Shown here piece after piece: positions 1 through 5,864 of a DNA stretch of 6,322 nucleotides. The stretch covers positions 1 to 6,322 of the forward strand of contig JASHSN010000567.1 of assembly GCA_030038695.1 (NCBI GenBank), given 5' to 3'. Under the pieces are notes generated by a model that saw only the letters and a program-made list of their open reading frames with translations, was not told where the DNA came from and made no database searches. Source of the DNA: Nitrososphaeraceae archaeon (GTDB lineage: Archaea > Thermoproteota > Nitrososphaeria > Nitrososphaerales > Nitrososphaeraceae). Within the stretch, counting starts at the first letter, position 1. Every line of letters starts with the position of its first letter. The translations under genes and the position numbers were made by a program.

Positions 1-484
1 CTTGGAGTTATCACCGGTCCTGTAGGCTTTGTTATATTGATATTTCCTTCTGTGGCGCCACAATTTCTAGAAACAAATACTTCTAATATGAAATTTGAAT
101 TTGTTGGTATAATCGCATTAGCAATAGCTGGAATCAGCTTGTCAGGCCGGTCGTTGTATTCATCTAAAGCAGATCTCCCTACCAACGTACTGATTTCAAC
201 TGGTATGATGTTGGAATTTTTTTAATTGTATTGAGTATCCCATTAGGCGAGCTACAGAATTTTCATGTGTCTGCAATTTCTATCCCTCAATGATTTCACT
301 AATGTTCCAGGCAGGATGGGCTGGATTTTTCTGGGTTCTTAGAAATACATGAGCATCATTAGCCAATACTTTTGCCTATGGCTGTTCTTTTGTGATGGGC
401 GATACTTAGTGAACCTATCGCAGATAATAAGCCGTGATAGTAATGACCGGAGTAGTTTTGATTGCAAACACAGGGAAATTATAA
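1..484 (+). pseudogene. Broken EamA/DMT-family transporter, C-terminal part
   Basis: Remnant of an inner-membrane drug/metabolite exporter of the EamA family; its substrate is unknown. No single frame is intact, but the pieces join in family order. Frame 1 (1-222) gives a hydrophobic stretch around GVITGPVGFVILIFP and a second helix. Frame 3 (222-290) gives LIVLSIPLGEL. Frame 2 (about 287-379) gives FQAGWAGFFWVL then ASLANTFAY. Frame 3 again gives LLPMAVLL, a TGA, then WAILSEPIADNK. Frame 2 ends with VIVMTGVVLIANTGKL and a TAA at 482-484. The order (helix, loop, ASLANTF-like segment, LSEPI, final helix with AN) matches the second EamA repeat. At least four frameshifts, one at a run of seven T (217-223), plus in-frame TGA at 350 and 393 make it non-functional. 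The 5' half lies outside the window. Family call is by recognition, not a search. Confidence 0.72.
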
Positions 485-594
485 GTCCCCATGGCATGGT
501 TTGTTATTCAATCATTCGCATTGCTCGATCAGGTTCAGGATCTTTATGCTTAGCAGTTGTAAAACCATATTTATAGCCCAATTTAAAAATCCGT

Positions 595-1137
595 TCATTT
601 GACCAAGGGAATTGTTAGAAACCCATCATCATATGCGTTTGAACAGATATGGCTTTGTCTATCAGTAAACTCGTTACAGGCTGAGTAGGTGCCATTATTA
701 GCCCCAGCACTATAACCAATTTTGTAAGCTTGCGTCTGTTTGTTTGCAGTCATGGCCATCTGTTGTGCTGTATGATTTATTGGTGCTGCCCAACCTGCGT
801 CATATCCTTGCTGACACTCCCATTGTGGAGTATCCAAAAGACCCAATGCGCCTGAAAAGCTTTTACAAGCATAATCACCAATAGAGATAAGACGATCCTG
901 CTTACCATGAGCAAATCCCACCTTATATGGATAAGTCAGTGACGCTCGATACTGTTCGCCCGCTAATTTACCAGCTATACAATCATCTCGTTCTGCGCTG
1001 TTTTTTCCAATATATGTACCTAAACAAGCATTCATACCTTGACGAAATCCTAGATTATACGCCAGGGAGTGAGCATGAACAGGAGCAGCAGATCCCAACA
1101 ACACCAGACAAATGACAGACGGTATTAATCGTTCCAT
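595..1137 (-). CDS. Secreted cysteine-rich protein with repeated G(F/Y)xxG motifs
   Basis: I do not recognise a named family. The 180-residue protein begins with a clear Sec signal peptide (hydrophobic residues 5-19, probable cleavage after APVHA at residue 22). The mature part repeats an aromatic-glycine motif: NLGFRQG (28-34), KVGFAHG (72-78), QQGYDAGW (109-116), KIGYSAG (139-145) and a final DDGF (170-173). Six mature cysteines (38, 53, 91, 108, 154, 165) could form three disulfides, so an extracytoplasmic role is inferred. The frame stays open to an ATG at 1260 (221 residues), but that would bury the signal peptide 41 residues inside. A TATA-like element at 1164-1172 sits about 30 bp before the ATG at 1137, which supports the shorter, nearly leaderless start. 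The 1260 start overlaps the end of the upstream frame by 11 bases, leaving translational coupling as an alternative. Confidence 0.72.
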   Translation of the reverse strand: MERLIPSVICLVLLGSAAPVHAHSLAYNLGFRQGMNACLGTYIGKNSAERDDCIAGKLAGEQYRASLTYPYKVGFAHGKQDRLISIGDYACKSFSGALGLLDTPQWECQQGYDAGWAAPINHTAQQMAMTANKQTQAYKIGYSAGANNGTYSACNEFTDRQSHICSNAYDDGFLTIPLVK

Positions 1138-1163
1138 TAAAAACCCAATCAATTTACTTCCCC

Positions 1164-1172
1164 ATATTTTAT
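1164..1172 (-). promoter_or_regulatory. TATA-like element for the secreted repeat protein
   Basis: Read on the minus strand this is ATAAAATAT, centred about 31 bp before the ATG at 1137. Archaeal transcription starts about 22-27 bp downstream of a TATA centre, so the message would begin near 1142, giving an almost leaderless transcript. No Shine-Dalgarno sequence is seen before that ATG. Confidence 0.4.
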
Positions 1173-1249
1173 CCGGCAGCTTCTGACGAGCTATTCCGAG
1201 TGTGATGGATTTATCAAGTATAGCAAATATTTTGTGTAGACTTGTCTGT

Positions 1250-1654
1250 TCATTTGTCATCTACAACTTCTACTATCGAAAGCTCCGTATTTACTCGTCC
1301 TTTTCTTAACTTGAATAACTTCCAGCTAATACAACGATAATAACCATAATATCTCCTAGCCAGGTTGGTTGCAAAACATGCATCCAAGCTATAACCAAAA
1401 TTCTTGTGGCACACCAAGCGAACTATTTTTAATTTTTTGTTCTGTGGTTCTTCAACCTTATTATCATCCGCTGTATTTATATTATGATTTGAATTATCAC
1501 GAAATCAATAACTGATTGAACAGTATTTTTCATTGCCATTTAAGGAATTTGGATCATCAGGCCCTGGAGTAATTACATTACATTGCAAGAGTACTGCCGT
1601 CGTGAAGACAGTTCCTAATGCTGGCGAAATAGCAAGCCAGGTATGAGAATTCAT
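1250..1654 (-). pseudogene. Unrecognised small membrane or secreted protein frame interrupted by one TGA
   Basis: One frame runs 134 codons from an ATG at 1654 to a TGA at 1252-1250, broken only by a TGA at 1507-1505. The first 49 residues carry a hydrophobic segment (LAISPALGTVFTTAVLL) like a signal peptide or single helix, then an Asp/Pro/Asn-rich stretch. After the stop comes an acidic, Asn-rich linker, then a basic region with Cys and several aromatics (SLDACFATNLARRYYGYY) and a Lys/Arg-rich tail. That an otherwise open frame spans the stop suggests a once longer gene lost by a point mutation, a sequencing error, or two short genes. Its end overlaps the alternative 1260 start of the next gene by 11 bases. 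No family recognised. Confidence 0.35.
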
Positions 1655-1721
1655 TAATTGGCAAAGGGATTATCTCTTGACGCGTTAGGGAATCTTTGTG
1701 AGGCGATAACATACCTTCTGG

Positions 1722-1952
1722 TCATGGAGAAATCCATATTCCATCATCTGATATCGACCTAGATTTTCTTGGTTCATAATGATCTTTTTTGCGGTTTCTT
1801 ATGAATTCTCTTAACTTCAACTGAAGATGAAGAGGATGTTCGATGCCTTCAGCGCCTATATTTGCAATGTCTTCATCTTGAATAATTCAGACAACAGGCC
1901 ATGTTTTTCGTATATTTTCTGCTACTTCACTAGAGGGATTGCCACAGAAATA
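1722..1952 (-). pseudogene. Unrecognised broken frame, IGAEGIEHPLHLQLKLREF-type segment
   Basis: A 77-codon frame runs from 1952 to a TGA at 1724-1722 with one internal TGA (1889-1887) and no ATG at its head. The first 21 codons include NPSSEVAENIRKTWPVV. The remainder includes DEDIANIGAEGIEHPLHLQ, KLREFIRNRKKDHYEPR and a final SISDDGIWISP. Alternating helical, charged composition looks like real protein rather than random translation, but I cannot name the family. It is probably an interior or C-terminal relic. The other parts of 1655-1990 show nothing else I can support. Confidence 0.28.
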
Positions 1953-1990
1953 TTAAGCTAAATTCAACTACTATAAAGGAAAGCAATGAT

Positions 1991-2116
1991 ATGACTTCGT
2001 CAACAAATAAATCGACACGCGATAAGAACAACAAGAAGAAAAAACAAATCCCTATAGAATTTCCATTTCGATGTGGTCAGTCAACATATGCGCTGCAAAA
2101 CTTTGTCATAACTTGA
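1991..2116 (+). CDS. Short basic ORF, 41 residues, function unknown
   Basis: The ATG at 1991 follows a weak purine tract (AAAGGAAAG, 1976-1984). The first 20 residues are polar and strongly basic, with a run of Lys around KNNKKKKQ, followed by IPIEFPFRCG and a short C-terminal part with one Cys. After the TGA at 2114-2116 the frame continues for 12 more sense codons to a TAA, so it could be a slightly longer gene cut by a nonsense change. A tail this basic could bind nucleic acid, but that is only a guess from composition. May not be expressed. Confidence 0.25.
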   Translation: MTSSTNKSTRDKNNKKKKQIPIEFPFRCGQSTYALQNFVIT

Positions 2117-2371
2117 TTTAAATCTGAAGGAATTTATGTCAACGATAAATTATAAAATGGGCACTTCTCATTTTGGGCGTAATATCGAATAAGGCTAACA
2201 ATACATATATGATAAATTTAAAATTCTTTGTACGTACGTATGCGCCGTTATTGTTCGCAAGTTAGCCAGTCTATTATTACACCTAGTCAACTCTTGTTAG
2301 AGAGCAGCAGTTCGTTGGCAAGTCATAGAATATCGATATACCAATAAGATGCAGGATTTTACTAATACACA
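2117..2371 (+). other. AT-rich intergenic stretch upstream of the zinc-ribbon gene
   Basis: I see no gene in this 255-base stretch. It contains a perfect 10-bp palindrome, TACGTACGTA (2231-2240), just after an AT-rich run (TAAATTTAAAATTC, 2213-2226), and a weak TATA-like GATATA at about 2334-2339, roughly 35 bp before the zinc-ribbon ATG. None is strong enough to name an operator. Confidence 0.3.
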
Positions 2372-2587
2372 ATGAAAAACCGTGTAACGAAGGGTATTGC
2401 TGGACGACCAAAACCGTACAAACACGTTCGCTGTCCTTTTTGTAAACATACATTTCTGCCAGAGACTATTCAAATTGTTGGAATCGCAGAGGAACGAGCT
2501 AATTTTGTAATATTGGCATGTCCCAGTGCTAGATGCACAACAATACTGCAGATTATACCACAATATTCGGCGGGTGTTAACAGATAA
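2372..2587 (+). CDS. Small zinc-ribbon protein, 71 residues
   Basis: Two cysteine pairs, CPFC at residues 21-24 and CPSARC at 50-55, are about 25 residues apart and form a typical four-Cys zinc ribbon. A basic N-terminus (MKNRVTKGIAGRPKPYKHVR) precedes the first pair. A hydrophobic strand (FVILAC) leads into the second pair, as in many archaeal zinc-ribbon proteins. This is known of the fold; the partner, whether nucleic acid or protein, cannot be told from sequence. The ATG at 2372 is the first start after an in-frame TAA eight bases upstream (2361-2363). The gene is complete and shows no frameshift, unlike most of its surroundings. A T7 run about 65 bases past the stop may end the transcript. 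No operon partner is visible. Confidence 0.68.
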   Translation: MKNRVTKGIAGRPKPYKHVRCPFCKHTFLPETIQIVGIAEERANFVILACPSARCTTILQIIPQYSAGVNR

Positions 2588-2650
2588 AATAAGACGCTAC
2601 AAGACATCAAAAACTCCCACAAGTCGTCTTTTGCTTTGAATATGGATCCC

Positions 2651-2657
2651 TTTTTTT
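2651..2657 (+). terminator. T7 run, candidate archaeal terminator
   Basis: Seven consecutive T lie 64 bases after the zinc-ribbon stop, preceded by an imperfect inverted repeat (AAGACG at 2591-2596 with CGTCTT at 2625-2630). Archaeal termination depends mainly on U-rich tracts. The loop is long (28 bases), so the T run is the better evidence. Confidence 0.28.
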
Positions 2658-2787
2658 ATTTGCAACTCTGGTAAAAACAGGGTTCGGAGGGATTAGATTC
2701 CCGCATATAGAGGGGTTCAGCAACAAAGTATTTAGCTTTTGTGTTCAACTCTGCTAGAATTTACACGCACGGTGGGTACCGGATTAA

Positions 2788-2958
2788 GCCCAGCGTTATG
2801 ACGTTCGATCAGAACTAGCAATTGACTCGCATTATCACTGTGTTACATGTGAACTCTAAAAAGAAAGGTGCGAAATTGAATTTAACCGGCGTATACTAGA
2901 AGGTCGGATTAAAAAAGTAAAAGATGTGTTACCACTAGCGACAACTAGGATGTCTTAA
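2788..2958 (+). pseudogene. Unrecognised frame with CxxC motif, broken by one TAA
   Basis: The frame is open from just after a TAA (2785-2787) to a TAA at 2956-2958, with a single internal TAA at 2857-2859. The first part ends SHYHCVTCEL, with a CVTC metal-binding pair next to His. The part after the stop reads KERCEIEFNRRILEGRIKKV and then KDVLPLATTRMS, a charged, helical-looking segment. There is no plausible ATG near the head. I do not recognise the family and treat it as a possible relic. From 2588 to 2787 I see only the candidate terminator. Confidence 0.22.
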
Positions 2959-3007
2959 TCAAGAACAGAACAAGATTATTCAACAGATCTTCATGCTTAA
3001 CACAATT

Positions 3008-3130
3008 ATGGTGAATAAACAACAAGCAATAATGGCTTTGTTCCGATTGCATAGTATGGGAATAAGTGAAGACCAGATATTGAATATGACTCAACAGATG
3101 AAGAATGGAAAATATCCGATAGTAGGATAG
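3008..3130 (+). CDS. Small helical ORF, 40 residues, upstream of the AAA+ relic
   Basis: From the ATG at 3008 the product is 40 residues: an amphipathic helix (NKQQAIMALFRLHSMG), then GISEDQILNMTQQMKNGKYP. The frame also has an ATG at 2993 and stays open back to about 2938. The 'helix, Gly-Ile-Ser-Glu-Asp-Gln-Ile-Leu, helix' pattern resembles short helical bundles or helix-turn-helix cores and looks like real coding sequence. No motif gives a function. It lies 20 bases before the open frame of the AAA+ relic on the same strand, so the two may once have been co-transcribed. No Shine-Dalgarno sequence is obvious. Confidence 0.33.
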   Translation: MVNKQQAIMALFRLHSMGISEDQILNMTQQMKNGKYPIVG

Positions 3131-3149
3131 TCCAACGTAGAGTTAATGA

Positions 3150-3656
3150 GGATCTATTTTCCCTAGCGATATAGTTTTTCTCGATGTATTGAAGGATCAA
3201 ACTGATGGCACGTTTGGACTGACGTGTTCTTATCTCCTCTCATTATGCCTAAATTATGAGACCGACCCGATCATAGACACCGTAGATATTGATGGAGATA
3301 AAAGACCTAAAAGAATGTAGTACAGGTCTCGTGTATATGTCCTAAGAAACTCAATTACTCTAGTATTAGCAGTATGTGATCTGATAGTCATCAAGGGGGC
3401 AAAAGTGTTTGCAGCCTGCAATGAAATCACAAGGCTTTCAAGACCCTTGCAGTCCCGATTTCGACGTTTACATCTACCTAGATTTTCAGAAGGGCAATTT
3501 CTAGAAATATCAGTCAAAGTATTGCCTAAGTTGAAGATTGCTCACGTAATAGGAAAAGCAGTATGGAAGCAGGGAGGAGATATTCGAGATGTGATCTCGA
3601 TTGGAAAGTTAGTACGAAAGAATGATGGTCATGAAGAGGTTGGGCATTGCTCATGA
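3150..3656 (+). pseudogene. Broken AAA+ ATPase, C-terminal half recognisable
   Basis: The frame is open for 168 codons except for a TAG at 3318-3320. The well-preserved part, from about 3396, reads GAKVFAACNEITRLSRPL, QSRFRRLHLP and, further on, KVLPKLK, IGKAVWKQGGDIRDVISIGK. It shows sensor 1 (VFAACN), an arginine-finger-like SRFRR and a lid segment with DIRD, all standard AAA+ features. A possible Walker B (IIDTVDID, 3270-3293) sits about 46 codons before sensor 1, a normal AAA+ spacing. No intact Walker A is found; GTFGLTCS at 3207-3230 is at best a ruined one and is too close to the Walker B candidate. Without Walker A and with a stop between the halves, the gene cannot give a working ATPase. 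An 83-residue product from the GTG at 3405 is possible but would be an isolated lid fragment. The specific AAA+ subfamily is uncertain. Confidence 0.6.
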
Positions 3657-3849
3657 GCAAGTACGGAGAAATCAATAATACTAATATCTAAGGAGCTCTT
3701 CGTGCTGATCTCCTGAGCTGGAGATTCGGGTACCTGGTTTTAATGGAGGGCCGTAGAGTCCTTGTCGCGTGTGAAGTGAAGGGGTCCTCCCCGAAGATCT
3801 TCTGAGGCGCCTAAGCCAGACAGGGTTTCCCTTCGAGGAGGTCATACTG

Positions 3850-4221
3850 ATGTTGACGGTCTATGAGGAGTCCTGGCCACACGTGGCCATGCTCAGCCAC
3901 TGGGAGGTATTCGCCCCAGACGAGAGGACGATTAGGGCGGCCACATACTTTGGGAGCCGCACCTCTAATAATCTGCTCCGAGACGAAAAGGTCACCCTTG
4001 TCTTTGTGAACGAGACGATGAGCTATTACGTAAAGGGAGATGCAACGCTCACCCGCGAGAGGATGTCCAGCGACGGGTCCAACTCCCTGTTCACGATCAC
4101 GGTGGCCCAGGTCTACGAGGACGTACTAGAGGGCGCGGCCATCAAAACAGGCATAACATTCTCGAAGTCCTCGGGTGCGGAGCGGCATGAAGACCTCTTC
4201 TTGGAACTGGTCGCCGGCTAG
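3850..4221 (+). CDS. Pyridoxamine 5'-phosphate oxidase-like FMN split-barrel protein, start damaged
   Basis: The fold binds flavin (FMN or F420 in relatives); the substrate is unknown. Visible family features are PHVAMLSHWEVF (residues 10-21), GSRTSNNLLRD (35-45, phosphate-binding loop region), a TLVFV strand (49-53) and KGDATL (62-67). The frame extends upstream of the ATG at 3850 to 3775 and encodes the expected first helix and strand (LPEDLLRRL, then EEVILMLTV). That extension holds no ATG, GTG or TTG. A frame-2 ATG at 3743 and GTG at 3776 would join it if one base were restored in GGGG (3781-3784). The native start is therefore probably lost by a 1-base deletion; from 3850 the protein lacks about 26 residues of the barrel. 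GC is about 60%, with AGG-rich Arg codons, unlike the AT-rich flanks, which suggests transfer. It may be a recent pseudogene. Confidence 0.68.
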   Translation: MLTVYEESWPHVAMLSHWEVFAPDERTIRAATYFGSRTSNNLLRDEKVTLVFVNETMSYYVKGDATLTRERMSSDGSNSLFTITVAQVYEDVLEGAAIKTGITFSKSSGAERHEDLFLELVAG

Positions 4222-4377
4222 CGCGTGCTTGGGTCTTCAAAGAAGCAGTGTGAACGAAAGTATACTTGCTCGTATGTGTGCTTTTTGATTTTGATCAGTG
4301 ATGTCGACATTGCCTATTTGAGTTGCTTGTTGGTTCTGAAACTTCCTAAATAAAATAAATATCTGCAAGGATGGAGA

Positions 4378-4443
4378 ATGAGTTATAAAGAATGTTATCG
4401 TGATCATAGGTGCATCTGCCTAGCTGTACGTGCCCTGGCTGGT
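4378..4443 (+). pseudogene. N-terminal scrap of a CheB-like methylesterase
   Basis: An ATG at 4378 follows AAGGATGGAGA. A +1 shift near 4388 gives NVIVIIGASA (4391-4420), the Rossmann-type opening of CheB methylesterases (IGASAGG). Returning to the first frame gives AVRALAGAG, matching the following helix. Two frameshifts and a TAG at 4421 within 66 bases, then a switch to unrelated carotenoid-oxygenase sequence, show it is a fragment. CheB-like proteins without chemotaxis partners are common in Nitrososphaerales, which fits the suggested host. The region 4222-4377 upstream shows no gene. Confidence 0.35.
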
Positions 4444-4466
4444 GCGGGTTTCCTGCACCCCAATAG

Positions 4467-4812
4467 GGTTGTGCATTGGCTGCATTCACTTGCCATACTG
4501 CCACTAAAAACGAACCAAGCTGTCAACATATACTGTATTATGAAATCCTTGCGAACGATTCAATGGAACTTCCACGAATTAACTACAGACAATACAACAC
4601 CAAGGATTATCGTTTTGTATATGCGGTTGGTCAGCCTCATGAACCCTACGGGCGAAGCGAAGGGTTGGTTAAAGTCGACATCATGGAAAGGAGGTCTAAA
4701 GCATGGGTTTCTACTTATCTGAGATGCAAAGTCATTTGAAGAAATAGCCAGAGCCGAAGCCCCTCACCATATACCATTTGGGTTTCAAGGTGAGTATTTT
4801 CATGAAATATGA
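4467..4812 (+). pseudogene. Broken carotenoid oxygenase (RPE65/CCD family), C-terminal part
   Basis: Members are non-haem iron enzymes that cleave carotenoids or stilbenes. In frame 3 (open 4467-4739) the family block MELPRINYRQYNTKDYRFVY, then GLVKVDIMERRSKAW, is clear. Frame 1 then carries the C-terminal block DAKSFEEIARAEAPHHIPFG, then FQGEYFHEI, ending at a TGA (4810-4812). Normally 30-40 residues separate KAW from the SFLLVLDAK segment; here they nearly abut, so a deletion accompanies the frameshift near 4705. A TGA at 4720-4722 sits where a Leu is usual before DAKS. The conserved His of the family FHG motif, the fourth iron ligand, is Gln here (FQG), so even a repaired protein would lack an iron ligand. 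The N-terminal two-thirds is missing, replaced by the CheB-like scrap. Confidence 0.72.
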
Positions 4813-4925
4813 AGGGTAACAGAAGCTGCTTGAGAACTTCCATAGTACCACCGACTCTGTCGCCCCAGCCGGTTTTTGCATCTGCTGTTGGCGTCCCCAG
4901 AGCGTAGGTTCAATAGCAATTCACT
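4812..4925 (-). pseudogene. Relic copy A of a small secreted-protein gene
   Basis: On the minus strand one frame gives YALGTPTADAKTGWGDRVGG followed by TMEVLKQLLLPF. It is a diverged copy of the sequence at 5865-6067 (relic B), which has an intact signal peptide ending LLLLFTLGVLTTDTKACWDD. In copy A the signal-peptide region is out of frame (QSELLLN in another frame) and merges into the end of the CAP gene. The protein family is not recognised. Confidence 0.4.
4854..4902. repeat. Diverged direct repeat, copy A
   Basis: Aligned without gaps against 5973-6021, about 36 of 49 bases match by my hand count, and many of the differences are transitions. Both copies have the same orientation and both encode the TxDxK-x-x-W-x-D segment on the minus strand, so this is gene duplication rather than a mobile-element end. 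Confidence 0.55.
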
Positions 4926-5517
4926 TTGTAGCGCTATAATTTGGTAAATCGCTTGGTGCCTGGCTCCAAACGTTGCCCGGCGGGGAGTAGCGGCACACCA
5001 GAATGTCCGTTCCACCCCCGCGGCCGACCTCATCTGGCAGCGCACCGGCGACGAACCCGCAACCGACCTCACGCGTGCTCTTCCAGACCATCGCTGTATA
5101 ATGACCGATGCCTGACCCGGAACGTTGCCCGGCATCGTATTTCACCTTTTCGTCGGCCCACAACTGTGCATATTCGGCCGGTGAAGTGCGCCCAATATCG
5201 GCCGGATACGCTGGACCAAAAGCCATATTCTCGTTTGTAGCACCATGGGGAGGAGAAGGTTTGCATCCCTGGGAACCGCATACGATTCCGAGCGTCGCCA
5301 AATGATTAGCCCAACTCTGGGCCTCGGCTGCGAGACTGTCGCTCCACGTGAGCGTCGGAAATCCAACGGCAGCGCGCTCTCGGTTGTGGATATCCAGGAC
5401 GGCTTTCATATCCTGATTCGACTGTGAGTGCGAGAGCTGCACCACCGATGATGGCAGTATCAAAAATGCCGCCATGAGCAAAATCAAAATTATTTCTTTA
5501 GATACTTTGGTATACAT
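4921..5517 (-). CDS. Secreted CAP-domain (SCP/PR-1-like) protein
   Basis: The 198-residue protein has a signal peptide or N-terminal anchor (hydrophobic residues 9-26), then a full CAP domain. Helix 1 carries HNRERAAVG (44-52). The cavity tetrad is visible as His91, Glu96 (HGATNENM), Glu123 (WADEK) and His139. The CAP1 signature is GHYTAMVWKSTREVGCG (138-154) and the CAP2 signature is ILVCRYSPPGN (172-182). Four mature cysteines (80, 85, 153, 175) could pair outside the cell. Length and motif order fit the family. CAP proteins bind sterols, lipids or divalent metal in various lineages; the role in archaea is not known to me. The gene is intact, GC-rich (about 60% over its middle) and set in AT-rich DNA, suggesting acquisition. 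The start follows a strong TATA element with no Shine-Dalgarno. Relic copies of another secreted-protein gene lie on both sides in the same orientation. Confidence 0.88.
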   Translation of the reverse strand: MYTKVSKEIILILLMAAFLILPSSVVQLSHSQSNQDMKAVLDIHNRERAAVGFPTLTWSDSLAAEAQSWANHLATLGIVCGSQGCKPSPPHGATNENMAFGPAYPADIGRTSPAEYAQLWADEKVKYDAGQRSGSGIGHYTAMVWKSTREVGCGFVAGALPDEVGRGGGTDILVCRYSPPGNVWSQAPSDLPNYSATK

Positions 5518-5523
5518 AATTTG

Positions 5524-5550
5524 TAAGTAATAATATATAATAATTGCTTA
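5524..5550 (-). promoter_or_regulatory. TATA element of the CAP gene inside an imperfect dyad
   Basis: On the minus strand the core TTATATATTA (5531-5540) lies about 19 bp before the ATG at 5517, so transcription would start at or just inside the start codon (leaderless). The surrounding 27 bases form an imperfect inverted repeat (TAAGTAAT with ATTGCTTA, 9 of 13 pairs matching), which could be an operator. AT-rich DNA gives such dyads easily. Confidence 0.42.
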
Positions 5551-5566
5551 TTTATTTTCTGATTAG

Positions 5567-5809
5567 TCAATATATAATTGAGGAAGTTTGCAAACACGTT
5601 CTGAACGGGTTATTGATTTGTCCAGCCCTATCTTCAGCATATCCAAAAAGGCATTCTCTTCTATAGCCCCAGATATCTCCAGCACTTGGCCCTCCTTGAT
5701 GTGCCTCCGTCATGTCATCGAACTTGTCTGCCTTAACAGGGTAATCAATCCCACCAGCATATGTCAGCCTGTTAAGGAAAATCCTCCCCATATACACATG
5801 CATTCGCAT
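5567..5809 (-). CDS. Unrecognised 80-residue ORF upstream of the CAP gene
   Basis: The frame from an ATG at 5809 gives NRLTYAGGIDYPVKADKF, then an acidic and glycine-rich middle (DDMTEAHQGGPSAGDIWGYR), then ECLFGYAEDRAGQ, with two cysteines. The composition looks like secreted protein, and it follows relic B on the same strand after a 55-base gap, so it may be the C-terminal part of that same broken gene in a shifted frame. It ends 49 bases before the CAP start. No signal peptide of its own, no Shine-Dalgarno, and the antisense frame is also open, so coding status is uncertain. Confidence 0.33.
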   Translation of the reverse strand: MRMHVYMGRIFLNRLTYAGGIDYPVKADKFDDMTEAHQGGPSAGDIWGYRRECLFGYAEDRAGQINNPFRTCLQTSSIIY

Positions 5810-5864
5810 TCATCACATCATCTCCTCAGACCTCCACATTGAATGTATGTGGCATAGCATTCGG

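Noticed and set aside
349..576. 75-residue ORF on the plus strand
   Set aside because: It overlaps the C-terminal EamA blocks, which are readable in the other two frames; this frame has no protein-like pattern.
2660..2730. Possible tRNA because of GGTTCGGA and GGGGTTCAG stretches
   Set aside because: No complementary 7-bp acceptor stem, D-arm or anticodon arm could be placed at tRNA spacing.
3254..3517. 87-residue minus-strand ORF opposite the AAA+ relic
   Set aside because: The plus strand carries sensor 1, SRFRR and DIRD motifs in the same interval; the minus frame is a shadow.
350..4722. Repeated in-frame TGA codons as a sign of UGA recoding to Trp or Sec
   Set aside because: In the recognisable families the TGA positions do not fall on Trp or Cys (Gly expected at 393, Leu at 4720), the same genes also carry frameshifts, and TAA and TAG interrupt other frames.
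4800..5135. 111-residue minus-strand ORF overlapping the end of the CAP gene
   Set aside because: Mostly a shadow of the CAP frame; its first half is an out-of-frame reading of GC-rich CAP sequence and the rest crosses relic copy A in a different frame from the conserved one.
4941..5427. Several ORFs (both strands) inside the CAP gene
   Set aside because: Alternative frames stay open because of high GC; the CAP motifs clearly define the coding frame.
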